Positions 25,850 to 34,324 of a DNA stretch of 64,000 bases are shown here, piece after piece. Each line of letters starts with the position of its first letter. Position 1 is the stretch's first letter. The notes beneath the pieces were generated by a model, which had not been told where the DNA came from, did no database searches, and saw only the letters and a program-made list of their open reading frames with translations. A program made the position numbers and the translations under genes. This DNA comes from Paludibacteraceae bacterium (lineage in GTDB: Bacteria > Bacteroidota > Bacteroidia > Bacteroidales > Paludibacteraceae): positions 12,067 through 76,066 of the forward strand of contig JAEDGZ010000005.1 of NCBI GenBank assembly GCA_016297215.1, in the 5' to 3' direction.

Positions 25850-25938
25850 GCCCCCACTTCAAAATCAGAGCAATTTATAGCCAAAGATGCCATTCTTTTA
25901 GCCATACGCACATCTTCTTCTCGCCGACCTCTCGTGAA

Positions 25939-25985
25939 GCCAATCTCGAAAACGACTCGAAAACGACTCGAAAACGACTCGAAAA
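25939..25985. repeat. Tandem 11-mer AAAACGACTCG
   Basis: GCCAATCTCG followed by about three and a half copies of AAAACGACTCG. A copy with two units is at 57219-57254. Confidence 0.85.
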
Positions 25986-26030
25986 AAGAACGAGGGAAAA
26001 AGCCGAGCAAACAATACATATATCCACAAA

Positions 26031-26066
26031 GAGGCTGCCTAACTTGACTTATTAGAAAGCCTCCTA
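26031..26066. repeat. Solo hairpin like the IS1182-type ends
   Basis: GAGGCTGCCTAACTTGACTT then ATTAGAAAGCCTCCTA. It stands between two divergent genes, where a terminator is not needed, so it may be a leftover element end. Confidence 0.65.
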
Positions 26067-26086
26067 TGTATTTTCTATCCTCTCCC

Positions 26087-26117
26087 TTGCACATTTGGAA
26101 AAATGTTACTACCTTTG
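26087..26117 (+). promoter_or_regulatory. Promoter of the secreted protein at 26138
   Basis: TTG at 26087-26089, 20 nt, TACCTTTG at 26110-26117. Confidence 0.82.
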
Positions 26118-26137
26118 CACCCAAAATAGCAAATAGT

Positions 26138-27619
26138 ATGAAAATCTCAACTTGTTTTGTCCATCAATGTCTATTGTTGTCTGCTTGTTTATGCCTGTTT
26201 GGGAGTGCTTATGCGGCAGAGCAGGAGAGCGCCAATACCTCAGAGTCTGACTTTACGCCCGTGCAACTCTCTCAGCAGATCACGCATGTGCAGCCTATGA
26301 CGGGCTTGGTGCTGTGGCGCGACCACGAGCGGATGGCGCAATATCAGCATACCATATCCATGGAGTTCCACTACTGCCTGCCTTGTCGTGTGGTCAAAGG
26401 AAAGACCAACGGACAGATTGATTACGATTGGACATATTTGGAAGAGATACTGAACGATATCTCTTCGCGCGGACACCAGGCCATCCTCCGCTTCCGCTAC
26501 GAGTACCCCGATGATACGGAAGTGGATGGCAAGCGGGGCACTACGGCAGTGCCGCAGTATATCAAAGACAGGAGCGATTACCACGAAACCTATAGCGCCA
26601 ATCCGGGTGGCGATGGTCCCACCTACTATGCCGACTGGAGCAATGCCGAACTGCAATGGTTCACCCGCCAATTCTATACCGACTTCGCCGCGCGCTACAA
26701 CACCGACCCCCGAATCGCTTTCCTCGAAGTCGGGTTCGGGCATTGGTCGGAGTACCATATCTATGGAACAACCCTGCAGTTAGGCACCAACTTCCCGTCC
26801 AAAGACTATCAGGTTTCGTTCTTGCAACATCTCGATACCACGCTCCAAATACCATGGGCGATATCCATCGATGCTGCCGACGATTCCTACACGCCGATAT
26901 TGAACAACGCGACACTGATGGCGTTGAACTTCGGACTTTTCGACGACTCCTTCATGCACAAAGAGCATGAGATAGGTTCCGGCGATGGTTACAATGAAGA
27001 ATGCTGGAATGCGATGGGTGAGGGAACACGCTGGCAGAGGGGAGTGTGCGGCGGTGAAATCAGTTATTACACCTCCAAAGATCAAAAGAACTTCCTCAAT
27101 CCCGCGGGCATGTATGGGGTAACATGGGAGGCGGCGGCTGCCAAGTACCACATCTCGTTTATGATTGCCAACGATGCACCAGGCACTACCTATGGCACTG
27201 TGGAGCGATTTGCCGAGGCAAGTATGGAAACGGGCTACAGACTGGTGGTAACCCAGTGCGAAACCAACGGAAGCGAGACCCGCCTAACGGTCTATAACGA
27301 GGGCATTGCGCCGCTCTATCGCGATGCCTATTTCGCTATCGACGCAGTGCCCTCTGCCACATCCTTGCGAGGCTTACTCCCGGGTGAACAACGCGAAATA
27401 ACCATCCCCGCAGCACTGACCAACAGCGAAGCGCTGCATATCATTTCGCCCTGTATCCTCCCTTCACAAGAGATAGAGTTCCGTGCAGAAACGATACAAA
27501 ATGGCATGACCAATGCAGAGACAAACACTCACCACGCAAGCAGAAAGGAGATACAAAACGGACAAGTACTGATTCACTACCAAGGACATACCTACCTGCT
27601 TTCGGGATTCCGCCGCTAA
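26138..27619 (+). CDS. Secreted DUF4832-like protein with C-terminal sorting-like tail
   Basis: 493 residues. The signal peptide (MKISTCFVHQCLLLSACLCL, cut near AYAAEQ) starts at ATG 26138; the frame extended to 26066 includes the promoter and is rejected. The middle resembles a glycosidase-like TIM barrel: GHQAILRFRYEYPD, WFTRQFYTDFAARYNTDPR and IAFLEVGFGHWSEYH, as in DUF4874/DUF4832 proteins. A beta-sandwich follows, then the tail QNGQVLIHYQG...LSGFRR shared with two other secreted proteins here. A role in glycan handling outside the cell is likely but not shown. Confidence 0.72.
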   Translation: MKISTCFVHQCLLLSACLCLFGSAYAAEQESANTSESDFTPVQLSQQITHVQPMTGLVLWRDHERMAQYQHTISMEFHYCLPCRVVKGKTNGQIDYDWTYLEEILNDISSRGHQAILRFRYEYPDDTEVDGKRGTTAVPQYIKDRSDYHETYSANPGGDGPTYYADWSNAELQWFTRQFYTDFAARYNTDPRIAFLEVGFGHWSEYHIYGTTLQLGTNFPSKDYQVSFLQHLDTTLQIPWAISIDAADDSYTPILNNATLMALNFGLFDDSFMHKEHEIGSGDGYNEECWNAMGEGTRWQRGVCGGEISYYTSKDQKNFLNPAGMYGVTWEAAAAKYHISFMIANDAPGTTYGTVERFAEASMETGYRLVVTQCETNGSETRLTVYNEGIAPLYRDAYFAIDAVPSATSLRGLLPGEQREITIPAALTNSEALHIISPCILPSQEIEFRAETIQNGMTNAETNTHHASRKEIQNGQVLIHYQGHTYLLSGFRR

Positions 27620-27628
27620 GCGTTAACT

Positions 27629-27817
27629 TAATGTGAGCCGATATAAGCAAATACCTTCTGCGTCTAAAGACTAACTTGGTTTTTGGTAGTGAATTAATGA
27701 AGTATTACACGTTAATTATACGTTAAAGAAAAATATCTGAATTATTTTTGGAAATTTTTTGTTGAACAAAAATGTAGTCGTTTCTGTGTATTAGTATCGT
27801 ATTTCGGGTTCACGTTA
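27629..27817 (+). repeat. MITE-like element, copy 4, touching the der stop codon
   Basis: 189 bp, ends TAATGTGAGCCGATATAAGC and ATTTCGGGTTCACGTTA. The last three bases, TTA, are the der stop codon on the minus strand. Confidence 0.85.
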
Positions 27818-29128
27818 CTTTGCGCGGATGAAGAGTTGCACAGGCGTGCCGTTGAAGTCCCACCACTCGCGCAACTTGTTCTCCAAGAAGCGGCGATAAG
27901 GCTCTTTCACGTATTGCGGCAGGTTGGCGAAGAATACAAAGGTTGGCACCTGCGTGTTCGGCAACTGCGTGCAGTACTTTATCTTGATGTACTTGCCCTT
28001 CGTGGCAGGCGGCGGATAGTTTTCTATCAGCGGCAGGAACTTATCGTTCAGTTGCGCCGTAGGCACCTTGCGGAACTTGTTCTCATACACGTGTAGCGCC
28101 GTCTCCATCACCTTGAAGATACGTTGCTTGGTCAGCGCGGAGGCGAAGATAATCGGGAAGTCGGTGAACGGCGCAATGCGCTCGCGGATAGCGCGCTCGA
28201 AAGCCTTGATGTCAGCATTCGTCTTGCTTTCCACCAAGTCCCATTTGTTGATACATACCACCAGCCCTTTCTTGTTCTTCTGAATCAGCGAGTAGATATT
28301 CAGGTCTTGCGCCTCAATGCCCCGCGTAGCGTCTATCATCAGGATACACACATCCGAGTTCTCTATCGCACGAATCGACCGCACCACCGAGTAGTATTCC
28401 AAGTCTTCGTTCACCTTCGCCTTCTTGCGAATACCCGCCGTATCCACAAGGTAGAACTCCTTGCCGAACTTGTTGTAGCGCGTGTAGATACTGTCGCGCG
28501 TCGTCCCCGGGATGTCGGTTACTATAGTGCGCTCTTCGCCGATAAAGGCATTCAGGATAGACGATTTGCCGGCGTTCGGGCGCCCTACGATGGCGAAGCG
28601 CGGCAGGTCGTCTATCTCCTCCCCCGTCTCGTCTTTCTTGAAGCGCGAGCATATCTCGTCTAATAAATCGCCCGTACCGAGACCGTTCTCCGCGCTGAGG
28701 ATATAGGGCTCGCCTAAGCCTAACTTGTAGAACTCTGGTGCACCGTATTGCATTTCAAACGTATCCACTTTGTTCACGCCCAGCACGGTGGGTTTCTTCG
28801 CTTGACGAAGCAGGTGCGCCACCTCCATGTCGAACTGCGTAACGCCTTCGTTCACGTCCACCACCAGCAACACCACGTCTGCCTCGCGTATCGCGAGGTT
28901 CACCTGTCGGTTAATCTCGCTCTCGAAGGTGTCGTCCGAGTTCACTACCCAGCCGCCGGTGTCTATCACCGAGAACTCTTTGCCGCACCATTCCGCCTTG
29001 CCGTACTGGCGGTCGCGGGTGGTGCCCGCCGTGTTATTCACTATCGCCCGCCGAGTGCCCGTCAGGCGATTGAAAAGGGTCGATTTCCCGACATTGGGAC
29101 GACCCACTATCGCTAAGATATTTGCCAT
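27815..29128 (-). CDS. der: Ribosome-assembly GTPase Der (EngA)
   Basis: Essential GTPase needed for maturation of the 50S subunit. 437 residues with two tandem G domains and a C-terminal KH-like domain. Domain 1: [17 protein letters not shown] and NKVD. Domain 2: [22 protein letters not shown] and NKWD. The KH-like part includes [18 protein letters not shown]. Length and motif order are standard. The gene's stop codon coincides with the end of a MITE copy. Confidence 0.96.
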   Translation of the reverse strand: MANILAIVGRPNVGKSTLFNRLTGTRRAIVNNTAGTTRDRQYGKAEWCGKEFSVIDTGGWVVNSDDTFESEINRQVNLAIREADVVLLVVDVNEGVTQFDMEVAHLLRQAKKPTVLGVNKVDTFEMQYGAPEFYKLGLGEPYILSAENGLGTGDLLDEICSRFKKDETGEEIDDLPRFAIVGRPNAGKSSILNAFIGEERTIVTDIPGTTRDSIYTRYNKFGKEFYLVDTAGIRKKAKVNEDLEYYSVVRSIRAIENSDVCILMIDATRGIEAQDLNIYSLIQKNKKGLVVCINKWDLVESKTNADIKAFERAIRERIAPFTDFPIIFASALTKQRIFKVMETALHVYENKFRKVPTAQLNDKFLPLIENYPPPATKGKYIKIKYCTQLPNTQVPTFVFFANLPQYVKEPYRRFLENKLREWWDFNGTPVQLFIRAK

Positions 29129-29250
29129 AGTATGTTTATTTTGTTGATTATTAATGTGTTATATACTTTTTGTCTTCCGTTACTACAACAATTGTACAAC
29201 AAATGTAGAACATCTGCAATCTGCACCTCTTTTTCCTCCCGTTTATGTAA

Positions 29251-29281
29251 ACAAAAACGAACCACTCGTAAGCGGTTCGTT
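29251..29281 (-). terminator. Terminator of tRNA-Glu
   Basis: Minus strand stem AACGAACC / GGTTCGTT followed by TTTTTGT, about 50 nt after the tRNA. Confidence 0.8.
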
Positions 29282-29327
29282 TCTGTCCGTTAGGCTCATT
29301 TTGCATCTTATATCTGCAAGCCCTTCG

Positions 29328-29400
29328 TAGTGCTACCCGGACTCGAACCGGGGTTTACGGCGTGAGAGGCCGTTGTCCTAGGCCACTAGACGATAGCACC
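29328..29400 (-). tRNA. tRNA-Glu (anticodon CTC)
   Basis: Minus strand cloverleaf of 73 nt: acceptor GGTGCTA pairing with TAGCACT, anticodon stem ACGGC/GCCGT with loop CTCTCAC (anticodon CTC), T arm CCCGG-TTCGAGT-CCGGG. CCA is not encoded. The first acceptor pair would be G-U. Flanked by its own promoter and terminator, so it is a single-gene unit. It decodes GAG; a TTC-anticodon partner must lie elsewhere. Confidence 0.93.
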
Positions 29401-29432
29401 TTGGTAACTGCTCTCTTTTTCGAAAGCGAGTG

Positions 29433-29463
29433 CAAAGGTACTGCTTTTTTTTGATATGACCAA
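29433..29463 (-). promoter_or_regulatory. Promoter of tRNA-Glu
   Basis: Minus strand TACCTTTG (29440-29433), TTG 20 nt upstream (29463-29461). The core is identical over more than 20 bp to the small-RNA promoter at 20653. Confidence 0.85.
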
Positions 29464-29531
29464 ATAATTTTGCGGGAAAATGCTATTTTTTTGCATTTTT
29501 CTGTGTTTTTGCGTAAAAAAACGGCTTAAAT

Positions 29532-29562
29532 TTGTGCATCTCAAAGGATTTTAGTAAATTTG
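29532..29562 (+). promoter_or_regulatory. Promoter of nadE
   Basis: TTG at 29532-29534, 20 nt, TAAATTTG at 29555-29562. Confidence 0.8.
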
Positions 29563-29615
29563 TGCGCTCAAAAATAATAGAGCATCTTGTGTTGAATAAT
29601 TAGTGAACCATCACG

Positions 29616-31532
29616 ATGAATACTACGGATTTTGGATTTGTGCGTGTGGCGGCGGCAGTGCCTGCGTTGCATGTGGCGGACTGTCGTCAGAACGCACAGG
29701 AAGTGAAGCGGCAGATAGCCGAAGCCATCGAAGAGGGCGTGGAGGTGATATGCTTCCCCGAACTGACGCTCACGGGCTACACCTGCGCGGACTTGTTCTT
29801 CACGCAGCAGTTGCAGCAGGACGCGCTGGCGGCGCTGGAAGACGTGTGCGCCTACACGCGCGAGAAACCTATCGTTGTGCTGATAGGCGCACCGCTGCAG
29901 GTGGATAACAACCTGTTCAACTGCGCGTTCGTGATGACCGACGGCGAGGTGCTGGGCGTGGTGCCGAAAATCAACCTGCCGAACACGGGCGAGTTCTACG
30001 AGAAACGTTGGTTCACCTCCGGCAGGGCGTGGCAACGCAGCGCTGACGCCGAGACCATCGAACTATGGAGCGGCGATGTGCCGTTTGGCACCGACCTGCT
30101 CTTCACCACGCGCCACTACTGCTTCGGCATAGAGATATGCGAAGACCTGTGGAGCCCGCTGCCGCCTTCTACGCAGTTGGCGATACAGGGCGCGGAACTT
30201 ATCTTCAACCTGTCGTCCAGCAACTGCCTCGTGGGCAAGAACGCCTACCGACGCCAGATGATTATGCAGCAGTCTGCCCGCGTGCACTGCGGCTATGTCT
30301 ATACCTCCTCGGGTGTGGGCGAGAGCACGACCGACGTGGTGTTCTCGGGTTCCACCTATATCGCCGAGGACGGGGCTATGCTCAGCGCGGGCGAGCGTTT
30401 CCAGCGCGTGTCGGACATGATTATTCAGGAGATAGACATTGAGCGTCTGCGCACGGAGCGCCAGCGCAACACCAACTTCACTTCCGACAAGGTGGGGCAC
30501 TACCGCAAGATTAACGTAGCGCCGATAGAGCGCGAGGAGGACTTCACCGAGCCTGTACATCGCACCTTCTCCATGACGCCCTTCCTGCCCGCGAAGGCGA
30601 CCGAGGACGAGTACTGCATGGATGTGCTCGCGATACAGACCAACGGACTGATGCGTCGCTGGCAGCATACGCATGCCGAGACGGTGGTGGTGGGCATCTC
30701 CGGCGGCTTGGACAGCACGCTCGCGCTGCTGGTATGCGTGCAGGCGGCTGACCGCTTGGGCTACGACCACAGCCGCGTCATCGGTATCACCATGCCCGGC
30801 TTCGGCACCAGCGACCGCACCCACGACAACGCCCTCGCGCTGATGGACCAACTGGGCGTTACCTCCTACGAGATACCCATCCGCGACGTGGTAACGCAGC
30901 ACCTGAACGACATCGGACACGACATAGACAACCACGACATCACCTATGAGAACGCGCAGGCACGCTCGCGCACGCTCATACTGATGGACATGGCGAACAA
31001 ATACAACGGCATCGTGGTGGGCACGGGCGACCTGAGCGAGTTGGCACTCGGATGGGCGACCTACTGCGGCGACCAGATGTCGATGTACGGCGTGAATGCC
31101 GGTATCCCCAAGACCCTCGTGCGCTATATGGTGCGCTATGCGGCGGAGAACCTGTTCGGCGAAGAGACGCGCCGCACGCTGATGGATATCATCGATACCC
31201 CCGTGTCGCCCGAACTGCTGCCGACCGACGAGCAAGGCAACATCGCACAGATAACCGAAGACAAGGTGGGACCCTACGAGTTGCACGACTTCTTCATCTA
31301 CTATTTCCTCCACTACGGCTTCACACGCGAGAAGATAGCCTACATGGCGATACAGGCGTTTGCCGATGTGTACGATGAGGAGACTATCCGCAAGTGGCTG
31401 AACGTGTTCATGCAGCGTTTCTTCCGTCAGCAGTTCAAGCGCTCTTGCATGCCCGACGGACCGAAAGTGGTGGCAGTAAGCCTCTCGCCGCGCGGCGACT
31501 GGCGCATGCCCAGCGATGTGAATGAGATATAG
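29616..31532 (+). CDS. nadE: Glutamine-dependent NAD+ synthetase
   Basis: Last step of NAD synthesis: amidates deamido-NAD using ammonia from glutamine. 638 residues. The N-terminal nitrilase-type glutaminase domain has the Glu-Lys-Cys triad in CFPELTLTG, VPKINLPN and GIEICEDLW. The C-terminal synthetase has the PP-loop GISGGLDSTLALLV and GTGDLSELALGW. The two-domain form supplies its own ammonia. nadK at 41743 makes NADP from the product. Confidence 0.96.
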   Translation: MNTTDFGFVRVAAAVPALHVADCRQNAQEVKRQIAEAIEEGVEVICFPELTLTGYTCADLFFTQQLQQDALAALEDVCAYTREKPIVVLIGAPLQVDNNLFNCAFVMTDGEVLGVVPKINLPNTGEFYEKRWFTSGRAWQRSADAETIELWSGDVPFGTDLLFTTRHYCFGIEICEDLWSPLPPSTQLAIQGAELIFNLSSSNCLVGKNAYRRQMIMQQSARVHCGYVYTSSGVGESTTDVVFSGSTYIAEDGAMLSAGERFQRVSDMIIQEIDIERLRTERQRNTNFTSDKVGHYRKINVAPIEREEDFTEPVHRTFSMTPFLPAKATEDEYCMDVLAIQTNGLMRRWQHTHAETVVVGISGGLDSTLALLVCVQAADRLGYDHSRVIGITMPGFGTSDRTHDNALALMDQLGVTSYEIPIRDVVTQHLNDIGHDIDNHDITYENAQARSRTLILMDMANKYNGIVVGTGDLSELALGWATYCGDQMSMYGVNAGIPKTLVRYMVRYAAENLFGEETRRTLMDIIDTPVSPELLPTDEQGNIAQITEDKVGPYELHDFFIYYFLHYGFTREKIAYMAIQAFADVYDEETIRKWLNVFMQRFFRQQFKRSCMPDGPKVVAVSLSPRGDWRMPSDVNEI

Positions 31533-31534
31533 TG

Positions 31535-31567
31535 AAACAATTAACAATTAACAATTAACAATTAACA
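31535..31567. repeat. AACAATTAACAATT tandem repeat
   Basis: Four copies of the 9-nt unit AATTAACAA directly behind nadE, followed by short CTGAGTATTC repeats up to the murB start. Confidence 0.8.
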
Positions 31568-31637
31568 TGCCACTGCTCTGAGTATTCCGATAATTCTGAG
31601 TATTCTGAAAAACTCAGATAATTCCGATTTCTCCGAT

Positions 31638-32744
31638 ATGAAAGCTCCAATACCCACAACTTTTCCTCCCTGTGGTGCGGCACCCGAACACGGGATAAAC
31701 TTCCGACCGCAACTCCATTACCGCCCGCGACTGGGTCGGGGCGTCCCCAGTAGCCTCCATGATATCCCAAATACCTTTGGTATTCCTGCTCAGGCACGAG
31801 TATATGCCGAATATACCTCTGTGGAGGAACTGCGCACGCTCTTGTTGACCCATAAGGGCGAGCGTTTGTTGCATATAGGTGCAGGCTCTAACCTGCTGTT
31901 TACCAAAGACTTTGACGGCGTGGTGCTCCACTCGCGTATCCGCTTCGCACGGGCGCTGGAGGAGAATGCGGAAACGGTCAATATAGAGGCGGGTGCAGGT
32001 ATCGTGATGGACGACCTGATAGCGCAGGTGGCCGACATGGGGCTGTATGGTTTGGAGAACTTGAGCCATATCCCGGGCGAGGTGGGCGCATCTGCCATAC
32101 AGAACGTGGGGGCTTATGGCGTGGAAGCCAAGGACGTGATACACGAGGTGCATACCATAGCCGTAGAAACAGGCGAAGAAAGGGTATTCACCAACGAAGA
32201 GTGTCGCTTCGGATACCGCGACAGCATCTTCAAAAACGAACTGAAAGGGCAGTATATCGTAACGAGTGTGGTGTACAGACTGAGCAAGCAACCGCAGCCG
32301 CACCTTGACTATGGCAACTTGCGACAAGCATTGGCAGGCAAGGAACCTACGCCGATGAATATCCGCGAGGCGGTGATTGCCATCCGCAAGCAGAAACTGC
32401 CTGAGCCCGAAGAGTTAGGCTCTGCAGGCAGTTTCTTCAAGAACCCAATCATCTCCCCCGAACATTTCCAAGCAATACTCCACCAAGAACACAAGACCGC
32501 AGAGGAAGTGCCGCATTACGAAACTGCGAACGGCATAAAGATTCCCGCGGCATGGCTGATAGAGCAATGCGGATGGAAAGGCAAGCGACAGGGCGGGGCG
32601 CAGGTGTATGAGAAACAGCCGCTGGTGATAGTAAACACGGGCAACGCCACCGCGCAAGACATCATCACCCTCGCAACAAACATCACCGAGAGTATCGCGC
32701 AACGATTCCAAATAACCCTCCACCCGGAGGTAAACTATATATAA
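31638..32744 (+). CDS. murB: UDP-N-acetylenolpyruvoylglucosamine reductase MurB, with repeat-encoded N-terminus
   Basis: Reduces the enolpyruvyl group to make UDP-MurNAc, using FAD and NADPH. 368 residues. Homology starts only near residue 42 (NTFGIPAQARVYAEYTS). FAD-binding signs are HIGAGSNLLFTKDFDG and NLSHIPGEVGASAIQNVGAYG; the catalytic Ser is in GSAGSFFKNP. Residues about 1-40 are encoded by a degenerate composite repeat (FRPQLHYRPRLGRGVPS) homologous to the insertion in lpxK. No in-frame ATG or GTG lies after the repeat, so the gene seems to have taken its start from it. murA follows. Confidence 0.9.
   Translation: MKAPIPTTFPPCGAAPEHGINFRPQLHYRPRLGRGVPSSLHDIPNTFGIPAQARVYAEYTSVEELRTLLLTHKGERLLHIGAGSNLLFTKDFDGVVLHSRIRFARALEENAETVNIEAGAGIVMDDLIAQVADMGLYGLENLSHIPGEVGASAIQNVGAYGVEAKDVIHEVHTIAVETGEERVFTNEECRFGYRDSIFKNELKGQYIVTSVVYRLSKQPQPHLDYGNLRQALAGKEPTPMNIREAVIAIRKQKLPEPEELGSAGSFFKNPIISPEHFQAILHQEHKTAEEVPHYETANGIKIPAAWLIEQCGWKGKRQGGAQVYEKQPLVIVNTGNATAQDIITLATNITESIAQRFQITLHPEVNYI
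31675..31755. repeat. Degenerate composite repeat forming the 5' end of murB
   Basis: GACCGCAACTCCATTACCGC and GGGGCGTCCCCAGTAGC align in order with GACCGCACCTCCATGACCGC and GCCTGCGTCCCCAGTG of the lpxK insertion (2091-2136). Confidence 0.65.
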
Positions 32745-32820
32745 TTTGTAAATTTGAAAATTTGTAAATTTGAAAATTTGAAAATGACCATGCGGCAGAT
32801 AATTACAAATTAAAAATTAA
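32745..32820. repeat. AAATTTGAAAATTTG array with CCATGCGG
   Basis: Repeats of AATTTGAAAATTTG, then ATGACCATGCGGCAG and AAATTAAAAATTAAAC. Same family as 1296-1400 and 47070-47195. Confidence 0.8.
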
Positions 32821-32838
32821 ACATTAAAATTGTTGGCA

Positions 32839-34146
32839 ATGGCAGCATTTGTAATAGAAGGAGGACATAAACTACATGGCAGTATCACCCCGCAGGGGGC
32901 GAAGAACGAAGCATTGCAAGTGATTTGTGCTACGTTGCTTACCTGCGAGGAGGTGGTAATCAACAACATACCCGATATCCTCGATGTGAATAACCTTATC
33001 GAACTCTTGCGAGAGATGGGGGTGGAAGTGCGTTGCCTGAGCAAAGGCAAGTTTGCTTTCTGCGCGTGCGAACTGCATACTGACTACTTGCAGAGTGAAG
33101 TGTTCATCAAGAAGTGCGCCAAACTGCGCGGCTCGGTGATGTTGATAGGTCCGCTCTTGGCGCGGCTCGGGGAAGTGGTATATGCCAAGCCGGGAGGGGA
33201 CAAGATTGGTCGCCGCCGTCTGGATACGCACTTCCAAGGGATGGTGAATTTAGGCGCGACCTTTGCTTTCGATGAGACGCTACGGGCATATCGCTTTCAC
33301 GCGGATGAGTTGCGCGGACAGTATATGTTGCTGGACGAAGCGAGCGTTACCGGTACGGCGAACATCATCATGGCTGCCGTCATGGCAGAGGGGGAGACGA
33401 CCATCTACAATGCCGCCTGCGAACCCTATCTGCAGCAACTCTGCCGTATGCTCAACCGTATGGGGGCGCAGATAGAAGGCGTAGGCTCTAACCTGCTGAC
33501 TATCCATGGCGTGAAGACCCTGCATGGCACGCAGCATACCTTGCTGCCCGATATGATTGAGGTGGGCTCTTTCATTGGTATGGCGGCGCTCACGGGCAGC
33601 GAACTGACCATCCGCAATGTGTCGTATCGTGATTTGGGTATCATCCCGGAATCTTTCCGCCGCTTGGGTATCACGGTGATACAACAGGGCGACGATATCT
33701 ACATCCCCGCGCAAGAGCATTACCAGATAGAATCGTTTATCGATGGGTCTATCCTCACTGTGGCGGATGCGCCTTGGCCCGGGCTGACGCCAGATTTGCT
33801 CTCGGTAATCCTTGTAGTGGCAACGCAGGCACGCGGCTCGGTGTTGATACACCAAAAGATGTTCGAGAGCCGACTCTTCTTCGTGGATAAACTGATAGAC
33901 ATGGGTGCGCAGATTATCCTTTGCGACCCCCACCGCGCGGTGGTGATAGGGCACGACAGGCAGATGCGCCTGAAGCATAACAACATGACTTCGCCCGATA
34001 TCCGTGCAGGTATAGCCATGCTGATAGCCGCTATGGCGGCGGAAGGTATCAGCCGCATAGACCACATCGACCAGATAGATCGCGGCTATGAGGACATAGA
34101 GGCCCGCCTAAACGCCATCGGCGCACATATACACCGTGAAAATTGA
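32839..34146 (+). CDS. murA: UDP-N-acetylglucosamine enolpyruvyl transferase MurA, Asp variant
   Basis: First committed step of peptidoglycan synthesis: adds enolpyruvate from PEP to UDP-GlcNAc. 435 residues from ATG 32839 (MAAFVIEGG); a TTG three codons upstream is less likely. PQGAKNEALQ is the N-terminal active-site loop. In the catalytic loop the sequence is PGGDKIGRRRLDTH, so Asp121 replaces the Cys (Cys115 in E. coli) that fosfomycin alkylates. Asp forms occur naturally in some bacteria and are fosfomycin-insensitive. All else looks intact. Confidence 0.93.
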   Translation: MAAFVIEGGHKLHGSITPQGAKNEALQVICATLLTCEEVVINNIPDILDVNNLIELLREMGVEVRCLSKGKFAFCACELHTDYLQSEVFIKKCAKLRGSVMLIGPLLARLGEVVYAKPGGDKIGRRRLDTHFQGMVNLGATFAFDETLRAYRFHADELRGQYMLLDEASVTGTANIIMAAVMAEGETTIYNAACEPYLQQLCRMLNRMGAQIEGVGSNLLTIHGVKTLHGTQHTLLPDMIEVGSFIGMAALTGSELTIRNVSYRDLGIIPESFRRLGITVIQQGDDIYIPAQEHYQIESFIDGSILTVADAPWPGLTPDLLSVILVVATQARGSVLIHQKMFESRLFFVDKLIDMGAQIILCDPHRAVVIGHDRQMRLKHNNMTSPDIRAGIAMLIAAMAAEGISRIDHIDQIDRGYEDIEARLNAIGAHIHREN

Positions 34147-34310
34147 ACATGTTTGGCATTGCATGTTAACATTTCATGTTGGCATTGCATGTTTGGCACT
34201 ACATGTTTGGTACTACATTAAAACCGCGGGCGAGACGCCCGCGTCCCCAGTGGGCTTTGCAGGTAAGATGCGAAGCGCAAATAGGAACTGACAAACACAA
34301 CGTGATAACT
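34147..34310. repeat. GCATGTTTGGCATT repeats and GC-rich hairpin
   Basis: Five or so copies of TTGCATGTTTGGCA-like units, then the hairpin CCGCGGGCGAGACGCCCGCG at 34224-34243, then GCGAAGCGCAAATAGGAACT. The last part recurs at about 36129-36165. Confidence 0.8.
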
Positions 34311-34324
34311 AAATACACATATAT

